Shown one piece after another: positions 37,543 to 46,616 of a stretch of 64,000 nt of DNA. How positions within the stretch are numbered: the stretch's first letter is position 1; the number at the start of each line of letters is the position of its first letter. The notes below the pieces were generated by a model. It made no database searches. It worked only from the letters and a program-made list of their open reading frames with translations, and was not told the DNA's origin. The stretch spans positions 372,001 to 436,000 of the forward strand of contig NZ_WOSX01000001.1 in NCBI RefSeq assembly GCF_011516735.1. Direction: 5' to 3'. Origin of the DNA: Acetobacter fallax. GTDB taxonomy: Bacteria > Pseudomonadota > Alphaproteobacteria > Acetobacterales > Acetobacteraceae. Both the position numbers and the translations under genes were made by a program.

Positions 37543-38277
37543 GTGAAAGACGAAACCGGACGGAAGAACAAGGAAGTGTGCGGACAGCAGGCGCCGCGCT
37601 GCTCTTCCGCGCGTGGACCTGGCCGACCGCCGGAAATGGAGGAGTGCGAGCGCCGGCAGCGCATCCTGACGGCTGCCTGCGAGATTCTGCAGGCGCACGG
37701 TTATCACGCGGCATCCATGGATAAGGTCGCGCAATGTTCCGGGATGTCCAAGCGCACGCTCTATCAGCTCTATCCTTCAAAGCAGGAACTTTTTCTCTCG
37801 CTGATCGGCGCCCGGCTGTTTTGCCTGCCACCGCATGTTCGTGAAGGGGCTGCCACTCCGGAGGATGAACTGGGGAGCCTTCTTCTTGAGGTGGCGAAAT
37901 GGCTGTTGCGTCCTGATCAGATTGAACTGATCCGCGCTATTATGGCTGAGGCGCCGGAAGCGCCGGATATTACCGAGATCATGCTCAGCCTGAAGAAGGG
38001 CGGTGAGACCAACGCGTTCAACCGCTGGCTGCGGGATTACTGCACGGTCTCCGGTCATCCTGAAGCTGACGTCAACGAACTGGGACGTCAGCTGTTCGGC
38101 ATGACGATTGGCGAACTGATGCTGAACGGACTGATTGGCGCGGGTGGATATCTGGAGCCGGCAGCAGTAGAGCGATTTGTTACGTCCGGGGCCAGGCTGT
38201 TTCTTGCCGGGCTGACTGCCGGATGGGCGCGGGATGCGGTAAGTCATGCTCCTGAAACGACCGGGCCGCCTCCTTAA
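37543..38277 (+). CDS. TetR/AcrR family repressor of the RND operon
   Basis: A 244-residue regulator with a low-complexity Arg/Gly/Pro-rich N-terminus, then the helix-turn-helix region RILTAACEILQAHGYHAASMDKVAQCSGMSKRTLYQLYPSKQELF (about 38-85) and a ligand-binding domain resembling the AefR-type C-terminal domain. Start is GTG at 37543. Divergent from the efflux operon with a palindromic operator between them, so it is the likely local repressor, released by pump substrates. Confidence 0.87.
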   Translation: MKDETGRKNKEVCGQQAPRCSSARGPGRPPEMEECERRQRILTAACEILQAHGYHAASMDKVAQCSGMSKRTLYQLYPSKQELFLSLIGARLFCLPPHVREGAATPEDELGSLLLEVAKWLLRPDQIELIRAIMAEAPEAPDITEIMLSLKKGGETNAFNRWLRDYCTVSGHPEADVNELGRQLFGMTIGELMLNGLIGAGGYLEPAAVERFVTSGARLFLAGLTAGWARDAVSHAPETTGPPP

Positions 38278-38418
38278 GAGCGCACTGGTCTGTCGCGTGT
38301 CGTGGCCGGTCATCATCATGATCCGGTCATCGGTTACGCAAAGCAGGGACGGCTTCTGCTTCCCCTAAGTCCGGCGGGACATGCCGACTCCCGCGCCATT
38401 GCGAAATGAGTTCCGGTT

Positions 38419-40284
38419 TTGCGTCGACTTCCTGCTCTTCTGATCGGTGCCGTGACGGCGACGACAGCTCTTGTCACTACAGCCTTCCTGATGGCAGACC
38501 ATATCGACCTCTCTTCATTCGCGGCGCGCCGGCTGGCTGCCGCGACGGGGCGGGCCGCGCATATCGGCTCGCTCCGTGTTACGCCGGGGCGCTGGATTAC
38601 GGTCGAACTCAGTGATGTGCATCTTGCCAATGTCACGGGTGGAAGTCGGCCGGACATGATCACGCTGGAGCATCTGCACACGCAGATAAGGCTGATGTCG
38701 CTGCTTCATGGTCCTGTCGAGACCCGCGATCTTGTGCTGACCGGTTTTTCCGGACTCTTTGAGAGAACCCCTGATCGCAGGCCGAACTGGCGCTTTGGGC
38801 CGCCAGTGGCAAAACCTGCTGCGCCCGCATCTGCTGCGCCCGCTCCTGCTGACCAGAGCTGGTTTCCCGGACTGCGGCAGGCGACGATCCGGGGCAGCGA
38901 GGTCATTTACCGGACCGCGCGCGGGCACACGTATCGTGCCGGACTGGACAATATTGTTTTTTCATCAGTCAGCGACAGTTCACCTTTTCTGATGACCGTG
39001 AACGGGGCTTATAACACGACCCCGGTTGCGATCACGGCGAAGATGCAGCCAATCTCGATGCTGCGTCAGGCGGGAAAGCCTTATGGAGCCAGCATTCATG
39101 CCAGTTCGGGTGACCTGACGCTCGATCTGGAAAGCACCATCACCGATCTGTTCGATTTTGATGGCGTTGCCGGAAAACTCGTTCTGCGCACACCGACCTC
39201 CGCGCCTCTGATGGCATTTGCGGGGATGCCTGCCTCTGATTTTGTCATGACGCTGGGGCTTGATGGTCACTTTGTTCATCAGGGGAATGTCTGGTCACTC
39301 GATCACACGACCGGACGCTTCGGGGAAAACCCGATCACAAACGCCGATGTGGTTTTCACGGAAGGGGCTTCTGGCAAGCCCGACCGGATTACCGGCAATG
39401 TCAGTTTTGCTTCGCTTGATCTGAACAGGCTGACTGGCGGGAGCGGATCGACCTCGCAGAAACAGACTGACATTCCGCTGGACGTGCCGGCGCGACCTGA
39501 TCCTCTGATTGATGTTCAGCTTGGTGCCCGGGAAGTTCGTTACAATGCGCTGACTTTTTCGGATGCGTCGGTTGCTCTGTCGCAGACTCCGAACAGAATT
39601 GACGTGAAATCGCTCTCTTTCGGGTGGCTTGGGGCGCATCTGCATGCGTCCGGGTCGTTGCTGTCTGCTGCGGAGGGTGCACGGGCACGGGCGGCTGTTG
39701 ATGTAACGGGCGCTGATATTGACCGGTTCAGGCGCCAGGCCGGTCTGGCGGCGATCCCGATCAGTGGTGCGCTGAGTTTTCGGGCCGCGGCTGAGGCGAA
39801 TGACGTGCGCACGCTGAACCAGGCTGTGCAGGTGGCGGATCTGACAGCTGCTGTTGGGATGAACAACGGGGCGATTTCCCGTAAAGTTATCGCCATGGCA
39901 TCGACGGATGTCAGTCTGCTGGTGCGTCGCGTGACCGGGACGGCGCCGGTGTCATGCCTTCTTGGCGTTATGACGCTGCATCATGGTTCGGGAACGGTGG
40001 TGCCGTTGCGGATCAGTTCAGCGGCGGGGTCGGTCATTGGGGCTGCGATCTTTGATCTGAACCGCAAATGGTTCGATCTGGCGTTTCAGAGCCGGGCTCC
40101 GGGGCTGTTTGCGCTTGATGTGCCGATCCGTGTGAGCGGGAGTTTCAGCAATCCCGGGTTTGGGCTGGCCGGCTGGTCTGAAAAAGGCCGGGGGCTTCTG
40201 AAGAGTGCCAGAGCCATCAGTGTATTGCCGCCGGAGATTGAGAGTTTCACGCCCGGAAAGGCGTGTCTTCGCGTCACCTTCTGA
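38419..40284 (+). CDS. AsmA family protein
   Basis: A 621-residue envelope protein with one N-terminal signal anchor (LPALLIGAVTATTALVTTAFLM) and a long beta-rich periplasmic region. AsmA-type blocks are seen near both ends: GRAAHIGSLRVTPGRWITVELSDVHLAN and FDLAFQSRAPGLFALDVPIRVSGSFSNPGF. Such proteins bridge the periplasm and move phospholipids toward the outer membrane; that role here is inference. Start is a TTG at 38419 with no strong ribosome site. Confidence 0.82.
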   Translation: MRRLPALLIGAVTATTALVTTAFLMADHIDLSSFAARRLAAATGRAAHIGSLRVTPGRWITVELSDVHLANVTGGSRPDMITLEHLHTQIRLMSLLHGPVETRDLVLTGFSGLFERTPDRRPNWRFGPPVAKPAAPASAAPAPADQSWFPGLRQATIRGSEVIYRTARGHTYRAGLDNIVFSSVSDSSPFLMTVNGAYNTTPVAITAKMQPISMLRQAGKPYGASIHASSGDLTLDLESTITDLFDFDGVAGKLVLRTPTSAPLMAFAGMPASDFVMTLGLDGHFVHQGNVWSLDHTTGRFGENPITNADVVFTEGASGKPDRITGNVSFASLDLNRLTGGSGSTSQKQTDIPLDVPARPDPLIDVQLGAREVRYNALTFSDASVALSQTPNRIDVKSLSFGWLGAHLHASGSLLSAAEGARARAAVDVTGADIDRFRRQAGLAAIPISGALSFRAAAEANDVRTLNQAVQVADLTAAVGMNNGAISRKVIAMASTDVSLLVRRVTGTAPVSCLLGVMTLHHGSGTVVPLRISSAAGSVIGAAIFDLNRKWFDLAFQSRAPGLFALDVPIRVSGSFSNPGFGLAGWSEKGRGLLKSARAISVLPPEIESFTPGKACLRVTF

Positions 40285-40372
40285 TGGTGCAACCGTGCCA
40301 GACGGCCGTGGCAGTTGACGGCGACGCGAGTCATCCGCAATAACCCACCCTTTCCCGCCGCTGGCGGCAGGG

Positions 40373-40432
40373 ACCTCGTGATTTGTATGGCCGGCTTGCG
40401 GCGAGGATAAAGAACCGCGCTAAAGAGGCTCT
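40373..40432 (+). promoter_or_regulatory. SAM-II (metA-type) riboswitch upstream of metZ
   Basis: The conserved elements appear in order: stem strand CCTCG (40374-40378), GTGATTTG, CCGGCTTGC, closing strand CGAGG (40402-40406), GATAAA, and GCTAAAG (40419-40425) that forms the pseudoknot side. This matches the SAM-II aptamer, known to repress methionine genes when S-adenosylmethionine is abundant. It sits about 120 bases before the metZ start. Confidence 0.88.
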
Positions 40433-40550
40433 GGCAGGCATCTGCATGCAGGCCAAGGTTTCCACGGTCGATGACCCATGCGCGGGACGGCGGTGATTCG
40501 CTCTCCATTTCCGTTACGTGCGATGGATTAAGGACAGAATCGAGACCGCG

Positions 40551-41780
40551 ATGACTGATAAGACAGAAAACACGTCAGGTTCCGCTGCATGGCGGACTGC
40601 CACCCGGCTGCTTCATGCCGGTGTTGAGCGTACGCCGTATGGCGAGACCAGTGAGGCCCTCTTTCTTACCTCCGGCTTTGTCTATGACAGTGCCGAACAG
40701 GCGGCCGCGACGTTCACGGGTGATGCAGTGCATTACCAGTATTCCCGTTTTGGAAATCCGACGGTTGACGCATTGCAGCGTCGTCTCGCTGATCTGGAGG
40801 GCGCGGAAGCCTGTATAGCGACGGCCACGGGCATGGGGGCGGTATCTTCCGCGCTTCTTGCTCAGGTAAAAGCCGGGGATCGCGTTGTGGCGTCCCGTGC
40901 TCTGTTCGGCTCGTGTCACTGGATCATTGCTCATCTGCTGCCGCAATACGGGGTGGAAACCGTTTTTGTCGACGGGGATGACCTGAATGCCTGGGGCGCG
41001 GCACTCAGCAAGCCGACGGCCGCCGTGCTGATTGAGAGTCCGTCCAACCCGATGCTTGATGTGCTGGATATCGCGGCGGTGTCTGAGCGTGCCCATGCGG
41101 CTGGCGCTATCGTGATTGTCGACAACGCGTTTGCATCGCCGGTGTATCAGAAGCCACTCGCGCTTGGGGCGGACGTGGTCGTGTATTCCTGCACCAAGCA
41201 CATCGATGGTCAGGGCCGTGTGCTGGGTGGAGCAATCCTCGGCCGTGAGGCGTGGATCAATGAGGTTGTGCTGCCGTTCACCCGCAATACTGGCAACAGC
41301 CTGTCTCCCTTCAATGCCTGGATCATGCTCAAAAGCCTTGAGACCCTGCCCCTGCGCGTCGATGCCATGACCCGTAACGCTGCCACTGTTGCCGACTGGC
41401 TGGCTGATGCGCCGGGTGTTGTCAGCGTGCGCTATCCTGGACGGACGGATCATCCGCAGCATGAGATTGCGAAACGGCAGATGAGTGGTTTCGGTTCGCT
41501 GGTGGCATTTGAGGTGGCTGGTGGCCAGGAGGGCGCGTTCGCGTTTCTCGATGCTTTGCAGGTTATCCTGATCTCCAATAACCTTGGCGACGCACGGTCG
41601 CTTGCCACGCATCCGGCGACGACCACGCATATGAAGATCGGCCCTGAGGAGCGTGCGCGTCTGGGGATCTCGGATGGTGCGATCAGGTTGTCGGTTGGCC
41701 TTGAAGATGCCGCCGATCTCACTGACGATCTTGCGCGGGGTATCGCGGCGCTGAAGTCACGTGGCTTTGTGGCCGGATGA
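40551..41780 (+). CDS. metZ: O-succinylhomoserine sulfhydrylase
   Basis: A PLP enzyme that makes homocysteine from O-succinylhomoserine and sulphide, bypassing cystathionine. The 409-residue product has RFGNPTVDALQRRLADLEG, ATATGMGAVSSALLAQ and the PLP-binding lysine in YSCTKHIDGQGRVLGG (Lys216); the GQGR sequence is the MetZ form. Start is ATG 40551. The SAM-II riboswitch upstream indicates control by methionine status. A GC-rich hairpin follows the stop. Confidence 0.93.
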   Translation: MTDKTENTSGSAAWRTATRLLHAGVERTPYGETSEALFLTSGFVYDSAEQAAATFTGDAVHYQYSRFGNPTVDALQRRLADLEGAEACIATATGMGAVSSALLAQVKAGDRVVASRALFGSCHWIIAHLLPQYGVETVFVDGDDLNAWGAALSKPTAAVLIESPSNPMLDVLDIAAVSERAHAAGAIVIVDNAFASPVYQKPLALGADVVVYSCTKHIDGQGRVLGGAILGREAWINEVVLPFTRNTGNSLSPFNAWIMLKSLETLPLRVDAMTRNAATVADWLADAPGVVSVRYPGRTDHPQHEIAKRQMSGFGSLVAFEVAGGQEGAFAFLDALQVILISNNLGDARSLATHPATTTHMKIGPEERARLGISDGAIRLSVGLEDAADLTDDLARGIAALKSRGFVAG

Positions 41781-41797
41781 GATTCTGAAACAACACT

Positions 41798-41827
41798 GCC
41801 CCCCTGACGGGTTTGCGTCACGGGGGC
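41798..41827 (+). terminator. Hairpin downstream of metZ
   Basis: A 12-pair stem with one mismatch (41798-41809 with 41816-41827; GCCCCCCTGACG / CGTCACGGGGGC) follows the stop by 17 bases. It lacks a T-run and lies ahead of apaG, so termination is probable rather than certain. Confidence 0.5.
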
Positions 41828-41912
41828 GGCTCCGGACGAACATTTCGTCTGGTCGGGCTGTCCGCTCTGACCAGACCAGGTTCCGGTGATTTACAAGGGG
41901 GTAGAACCCGCG

Positions 41913-42389
41913 ATGTCCTCCAGGCCGCCAATGCCGCCGAAACTTTTCACAGATCCGGAAGCGGCGCTTTCCGAAGCGATTGCCAGTCTGCCTGCTTATG
42001 AGGACACGACGGAAGGCGTGCGGGTGATCGTGCGCGCTTTCTGGCTCGACGATCAGTCGCAGCCGGAGGAACATAATTACTGCTGGGGTTATCGGATCCG
42101 CATCGAGAACCACAGTGACAGAACGGTGCAACTGCTCGAACGCTCGTGGGAAATCATTGATGGTCTGGGGCATATTGATCGCGTCCGGGGGGACGGCGTC
42201 ATTGGCGAGCAGCCTGTGATCGAAGCGGGTTCCGGCTTTGAATATACCTCCGGGGCAGCCCTTGATACGCCGAGTGGCATCATGCGCGGCCTCTACCGGA
42301 TGATCGAGGAGCCCACGGGACGTTTGTTTGACGTTCGTATCCCGCCCTTCAGTCTGGACAGTCCGTATCAGTCTGGTCTCGTGCATTAA
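41913..42389 (+). CDS. apaG: ApaG domain protein
   Basis: A 158-residue protein whose last 125 residues match ApaG: YCWGYRIRIENHSDRTVQLLERSW, GDGVIGEQPVIEAGSGFEYTSG and LDTPSGIMRGLYRM. ApaG is a small beta-sandwich linked to cobalt/magnesium handling and diadenosine tetraphosphate stress in enterics; biochemical role unclear. ATG 41913 is chosen because GGGGG lies 11 bases upstream; a GTG at 41886 is in frame. Confidence 0.9.
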   Translation: MSSRPPMPPKLFTDPEAALSEAIASLPAYEDTTEGVRVIVRAFWLDDQSQPEEHNYCWGYRIRIENHSDRTVQLLERSWEIIDGLGHIDRVRGDGVIGEQPVIEAGSGFEYTSGAALDTPSGIMRGLYRMIEEPTGRLFDVRIPPFSLDSPYQSGLVH

Positions 42390-42466
42390 GCCTTCCCGAT
42401 CAGACACCGCGCCTCTGACGCGTGATGTCGCGCCGGCCATAACCTGTGAAAAAGAGATTTTACGTC

Positions 42467-43099
42467 ATGAGCAATTCGTCCGCTCCGAATGTCCCCCTGC
42501 CCCCGGGTTCACGTCCGTCCCGGCAGGAAGCTGAGGATGCCGTGCGCGTTCTTTTGCGATGGGCGGGCGAGGATCCGCAGCGCGAGGGGCTGCATGACAC
42601 GCCGTCCCGCGTGGCCCGGTCTTATGAGGAATTTTTCGAGGGCTATCACGTTAACCCGGAAGAACTTCTTGCACGGACATTTTCCGAAGTTGATGATTAC
42701 GACGAGATTGTTCTGCTTCGTGACATCCGGTTCGAGAGCCACTGCGAGCATCACATGGCGCCGATCATCGGGCGGGCGCATGTTGCCTATCTGCCGCGAC
42801 GTCGGGTGGTGGGGATTTCAAAACTGGCGCGGGTTGTTGATGCGTATGCGCGACGGTTCCAGATTCAGGAGCGTCTGACGGCGCAGATTGCCAACACGAT
42901 CGACACCGTTCTGGAGCCTCACGGGACGGCGGTTATTCTGGAGGCCGGACACCAGTGCATGACGACACGGGGCGTGCATCGTCCGGGCGTTTCAATGGTG
43001 ACGAGCCGTATGCTTGGTGTGTTCAGGGAAAATTCCGACACGCGTCGGGAACTGATGGCGATGCTTAATCGTCCGGCGATTGGTGAACTGTCTGCCTGA
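42467..43099 (+). CDS. folE: GTP cyclohydrolase I
   Basis: Opens the folate pathway by converting GTP to dihydroneopterin triphosphate. The 210-residue product has the zinc ligands in [10 protein letters not shown] and HQCMTTRG, and [23 protein letters not shown] 42467 is chosen; an in-frame GTG at 42446 is upstream. The product is the single-domain type. Confidence 0.94.
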   Translation: MSNSSAPNVPLPPGSRPSRQEAEDAVRVLLRWAGEDPQREGLHDTPSRVARSYEEFFEGYHVNPEELLARTFSEVDDYDEIVLLRDIRFESHCEHHMAPIIGRAHVAYLPRRRVVGISKLARVVDAYARRFQIQERLTAQIANTIDTVLEPHGTAVILEAGHQCMTTRGVHRPGVSMVTSRMLGVFRENSDTRRELMAMLNRPAIGELSA

Positions 43100-43113
43100 C
43101 CGGAACGGATGAC

Positions 43114-43144
43114 TGCTTTCAGGTATTTCGTTCGCCTGAAAGCA
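43114..43144 (+). terminator. Hairpin downstream of folE
   Basis: A perfect 10-bp stem, TGCTTTCAGG (43114-43123) with CCTGAAAGCA (43135-43144), starts 15 bases after the folE stop. A second GC hairpin, CGGGC-AGC-GCCCG (43219-43231), with a T6 run ends at 43240 and is a further candidate terminator. Confidence 0.55.
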
Positions 43145-43242
43145 TCCATTATCCGCCTGTCAGACCAGCCAGCGTTGCGGCTGACACACGGAAAGAGGGC
43201 CGCGCTCCCTTCCTGGTTCGGGCAGCGCCCGGGCTTTTTTCA

Positions 43243-43299
43243 TGTCATTCAGCTTTATGCGTGCTGGTCTTATACCAACCCGCATAAAGTTGAATGACA
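43243..43299. repeat. Long 19-bp inverted repeat hairpin
   Basis: Arm TGTCATTCAGCTTTATGCG (43243-43261) pairs with CGCATAAAGTTGAATGACA (43281-43299); the only non-Watson-Crick position is a G-U in RNA. The 19-base loop itself contains TGGT/ACCA. It lies in the gap between folE and the POTRA gene, directly in front of a partial dispersed repeat. Confidence 0.75.
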
Positions 43300-43352
43300 A
43301 ACCGGATTCCAAAGGTCTGCGAGCTTTGGCGGGGTGTGGAGCAGAGCTGCGA
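43300..43352 (+). repeat. Partial copy of the dispersed hairpin repeat
   Basis: Contains AACCGGATTCCAAAGGTC, TGCGAGCTTTGGCGGGG and GCAGAGCTGCGAG, matching the core hairpin and the following stem of the 207-bp element in slightly diverged form. No terminal repeats are visible. Confidence 0.6.
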
Positions 43353-43391
43353 GACTCTCTTTCCGTGTGCCGATCTCAATCCGGGCTGGCA

Positions 43392-44012
43392 TTATTTTTC
43401 CACGATGTTCCATGTCACTACGAAGTGATTCGGGACGGGTGAACTTGGCGTCATGCCAACGGACGCGCTGATCTGCTTGCTTTTGTAAAGGTCAGAGATT
43501 GCTTTCTGATCGGCTTTTACCGCGTCATCGGAGACCGGAGAACCCGGACGCAGCTTTGTCGCGGCTGTCAGGGCGTCGGTCGGGATTTTGGAGTTACCTG
43601 AGAAAACCACACCATCGACGACGGGCGCAGCGAGTGGCGCCTGCTCTGTAATGGCCCAGGACACGTCCACCGTATTACCGGTGAACTTCAAGCCACCACC
43701 GAACGAACCGCCGATATTTTTCGACTTGTAAAGGTTTTCAACGGCGTCCAGTCCCTGACTGATCTGGTCCTGTGACACCAGGTCTCCGACATGAAATGGA
43801 ACCACGCTCATGATGTCCGCTGTGGAAACCAGCTTGTTTCCCGTAATATGAAGTCCTTTGAGCTTGAGAGGCTCATTGGCGCCCGGAGTGGCGGCCTGAG
43901 CGCTTTCTGCGGGGGGGACAGCGAGCACGGTCACGCCAGACAGCATGAGTCCGAGGCCGGCAGCCAGATGACGCAGCCTGAAGCTGCTGGAACGTGGCGG
44001 GATTTCGGTCAT
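43392..44012 (-). CDS. Periplasmic protein with two POTRA-like domains and no beta-barrel
   Basis: A 206-residue secreted protein (signal segment AAGLGLMLSGVTVLAVPPAESAQA). Two POTRA-like repeats follow: LKLKGLHITGNKLVSTADIMSVVPFHVGD ... ISQGLDAVENLYKSKNIG (about 50-125) and GVVFSGNSKIPTDALTAATKLRPGSPVSDDAVKADQKAISDLYKSK (about 130-200). POTRA domains normally precede an outer-membrane barrel in BamA, TamA or FhaC; here the protein ends with the second domain. A periplasmic chaperone or adaptor role is inference. Confidence 0.72.
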   Translation of the reverse strand: MTEIPPRSSSFRLRHLAAGLGLMLSGVTVLAVPPAESAQAATPGANEPLKLKGLHITGNKLVSTADIMSVVPFHVGDLVSQDQISQGLDAVENLYKSKNIGGSFGGGLKFTGNTVDVSWAITEQAPLAAPVVDGVVFSGNSKIPTDALTAATKLRPGSPVSDDAVKADQKAISDLYKSKQISASVGMTPSSPVPNHFVVTWNIVEK

Positions 44013-44098
44013 GAAGAAGGCGCTCCGGGTTATTTACTGATTGCCATGATGCACACGAGCCTCGTGCTGCCAAGGCCATTGGTCCTGTTTCGTATTCG

Positions 44099-44998
44099 TC
44101 ATGGCGGCGGCTCGGGGATTTCCGGCGAATGACCAGTCATAACGACGCCGGCGGAGGCTGTGACGATCGACAGGATTCCGAGGATGTTCGCAACTGAAAG
44201 AGTTTCTCCGAGCAGGAGAAAACCGGTGCAGCCTGCGGCCACCGGTTCAAGGCTGTAGAGAACGCCCAGATCCCTGGTGGAAAGTTTGCTCATCGCCAGG
44301 CATTCCAGCGTGTAGGGCAGCGCCGATGACAGCAGCGCGACGAGGAAGGCTGCCGGCAGATAATGCATCTGTGCAGGTGCTGTCGTGCCAAGTGTCAGGA
44401 TAAGCAGCGGGGAGATGAAGACGGTACCCGAAACGAGGCCCAGCGCTGCCGCCATCTTTGGTTCGACGATGGCCGTCAGGCGTTTGCCGGAGAGAATATA
44501 AAGTGCCCAGCACACTGAGGCCAGAGACGCCTCCAGCAGCCCGATGGGGTCAAGGTTTCCCATATCTGTATGCGGGCGGAGCAGAAGAATGAGGCCTGCA
44601 ACCGTGAGCGCAAGCCAGAAGAGATCCTTCAGGCCGCGTGAGTGCCACAGGCCCAGCAACAGGGGACCGATGAATTCGATCCCCACGACAATACCCATCG
44701 GCAGACGGTCCAGCGCGAGATAGAAAAACAGATTCATCAGGGCTGTGGTCGCGCCGTAGGGCAGTGCCGCACGCCAGGCTGCGGGACTCCTGATTTTCAG
44801 GGGGCGCAGAATGATGGTGAGCACGAGAGCCGCGAAGCCGATGCGCAGGCTGGTCACGCCCGCCGCGCCGAAGACCGGAAAAAGTGATTTCGCACAGGAT
44901 GCGCCGAGTTGCAGAGAGGCAATCGATCCCAGCATTTGCGCCACTGCCATAATCCTGGGCAGGCCTGCTGGCGTTCCGGCACTGGCTCGGGCGGACAT
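44099..44998 (-). CDS. EamA family exporter (RhtA-like)
   Basis: A 299-residue drug/metabolite-superfamily transporter with ten hydrophobic helices arranged as two EamA repeats. YGATTALMNLFFYLALDRLPMGIVVGIEFIGPL and SALPYTLECLAMSKLSTRDLGVLYSLEPV closely follow the RhtA (threonine/homoserine exporter) pattern. Substrate is therefore probably an amino acid. Stands alone; the start ATG 44998 is followed by a short hydrophilic leader. Confidence 0.85.
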   Translation of the reverse strand: MSARASAGTPAGLPRIMAVAQMLGSIASLQLGASCAKSLFPVFGAAGVTSLRIGFAALVLTIILRPLKIRSPAAWRAALPYGATTALMNLFFYLALDRLPMGIVVGIEFIGPLLLGLWHSRGLKDLFWLALTVAGLILLLRPHTDMGNLDPIGLLEASLASVCWALYILSGKRLTAIVEPKMAAALGLVSGTVFISPLLILTLGTTAPAQMHYLPAAFLVALLSSALPYTLECLAMSKLSTRDLGVLYSLEPVAAGCTGFLLLGETLSVANILGILSIVTASAGVVMTGHSPEIPEPPP

Positions 44999-45122
44999 GG
45001 ATTGTCTCTCTCAGAATGACAGCTTTGTGCCGGTGACAGTGCCAGTCCTGAGCTGACGGCACCAGACAGGCGAATGCTTGTCCGCTCACTGTTTTTTAAA
45101 TGGTCCGGGTGAAACTTCGGGC

Positions 45123-46610
45123 ATGAAGCAAAACCCCTCGCCAGCTCCTGTTCCGACACCGGTCGCCCCGGATTTTTCCATGCCCGCCGACGAAAAGGGC
45201 GAAGCATTGCAGCGCGCGGGCCGGCTGGATGAAGCGGCTGTTGCGTATCGGGAGGCGCTTGCCCGAAACCCTGATGATGCACGCATATTGAGCAATTACG
45301 GAGGACTTCTCTGGGGTCTGGGAGCGTTTGAGCAGGCGCATGGTATGCTGATGCGTGCTGTCACTCTGGCTCCTGATCTTCCGGATGCATGGAGCAATCT
45401 GGGGAATGTGCTCCAGCAGTTTCAGCGTTACGATGAGGCGATTGCGGCGTATTCAAACTGCCTGCGTCTGAACCCGGTTCATCCTCTTGCTCTCAGTAAT
45501 CTGGGCGTGGCTCTGGATTGTCGGGGAGAGCACGCAGCGGCACAGAAATTCCATCGGATTGCCGTGCGGCTTGCGCCGGATAATGCCGAAAATCATACGA
45601 ATTTTGCAATTTCGCTGCTCTCCGGTGGAGATTATCGGAGTGGCTTTGCTGAATATGAGTGGCGCTGGAAGACACGCACCACACGCCATCACGGACTGAC
45701 AGCCCCTTTGTGGACGGGAGCGTCTTTCGAAGGAAAGACGCTTCTGATCCACACAGAAGGCGGTTTTGGTGACATGCTTCAGTTCGCACGGTTCATTCCG
45801 CTCGCTGCTGAGCGTGGTGGCAATATTATCGTAAGTGTACGGCCGGAGCTTTCTGATCTCCTGAGACAGTCCTTTCCCGGCTATCAATTTGTGACGACGG
45901 AAGAGCCTGTTCCCTGGCATGATCTGCAATGCCCTGTGCTCAGTCTTCCGCTCGCGCTTGGCGTCGCGCTGGATACGATTCCGGCCTCGGGTGGGTTTCT
46001 CGCTGCAAATCCACAGAAAGTCGCTTTTTGGGCACAGCAGCTTGCAGAGAACGACATAAAGTTCGGGCGGGTTGCCGATCCTCTTCGGATCGGCCTCGTC
46101 TGGGCTGGCGCACCGCACGCGGAAATCAGGGAGGCGGAAATCACTGACCGGAGGCGGTCGACCAGTCTTGAGACCCTGGCGCCACTGGCCACGGCTGCTC
46201 CTGATGCCCTGTTTTACTCGCTTCAGGTTGGGGACAAAGCAAAACAGGCACAGCACCCGCCAGCGGGCATGCGGCTTATTGACGACACCGCCAGCCTGCA
46301 TAATTTTGATGATACCGCCGCTCTGATCAGCAATCTGGATCTCGTTATTGCTGTGGACACCTCGACCGCGCATGTCGCCGCAGGGCTTGGTAAGCCCGTA
46401 TGGCTGCTGTCGCGCTATGACCAGTGCTGGCGATGGCTTGCCCACCGGACAGATTCGCCGTGGTATGATTCTATCAGGATTTATCGGCAGGATAAGCCGC
46501 TGGACTGGTCCGGGCCGGTCCAGCGGATCGTTGAGGATCTGAAAGTGCTCGACGCCAGCGATAAAGCTCGTTCAGACCGGAAAGAACTTAATACAGCAGA
46601 TCAGGACTAA
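45123..46610 (+). CDS. TPR protein fused to a GT9/GT41-like glycosyltransferase domain
   Basis: A 495-residue cytosolic protein. Residues about 20-175 are tetratricopeptide repeats (e.g. DEAAVAYREALARNPDDARILSNYG; PDAWSNLGNVLQQFQRYDEAIAAYS). The C-terminal half is a GT-B fold: LLIHTEGGFGDMLQFARFIPL at its start and LDLVIAVDTSTAHVAAGLGKPVWLLS, the heptosyltransferase-like nucleotide-sugar site. Such fusions are common in alphaproteobacteria and may glycosylate proteins or polysaccharide; the acceptor is unknown. Confidence 0.83.
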   Translation: MKQNPSPAPVPTPVAPDFSMPADEKGEALQRAGRLDEAAVAYREALARNPDDARILSNYGGLLWGLGAFEQAHGMLMRAVTLAPDLPDAWSNLGNVLQQFQRYDEAIAAYSNCLRLNPVHPLALSNLGVALDCRGEHAAAQKFHRIAVRLAPDNAENHTNFAISLLSGGDYRSGFAEYEWRWKTRTTRHHGLTAPLWTGASFEGKTLLIHTEGGFGDMLQFARFIPLAAERGGNIIVSVRPELSDLLRQSFPGYQFVTTEEPVPWHDLQCPVLSLPLALGVALDTIPASGGFLAANPQKVAFWAQQLAENDIKFGRVADPLRIGLVWAGAPHAEIREAEITDRRRSTSLETLAPLATAAPDALFYSLQVGDKAKQAQHPPAGMRLIDDTASLHNFDDTAALISNLDLVIAVDTSTAHVAAGLGKPVWLLSRYDQCWRWLAHRTDSPWYDSIRIYRQDKPLDWSGPVQRIVEDLKVLDASDKARSDRKELNTADQD

Positions 46611-46616
46611 CCCCCT

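Noticed and set aside
40575-41630. A 351-codon frame antisense to metZ
   Set aside because: metZ is certain by motif; the antisense product has no recognisable domain.
45453-46445. A 330-codon frame antisense to the TPR/glycosyltransferase gene
   Set aside because: No ribosome site or domain, and the sense frame shows clear repeats.
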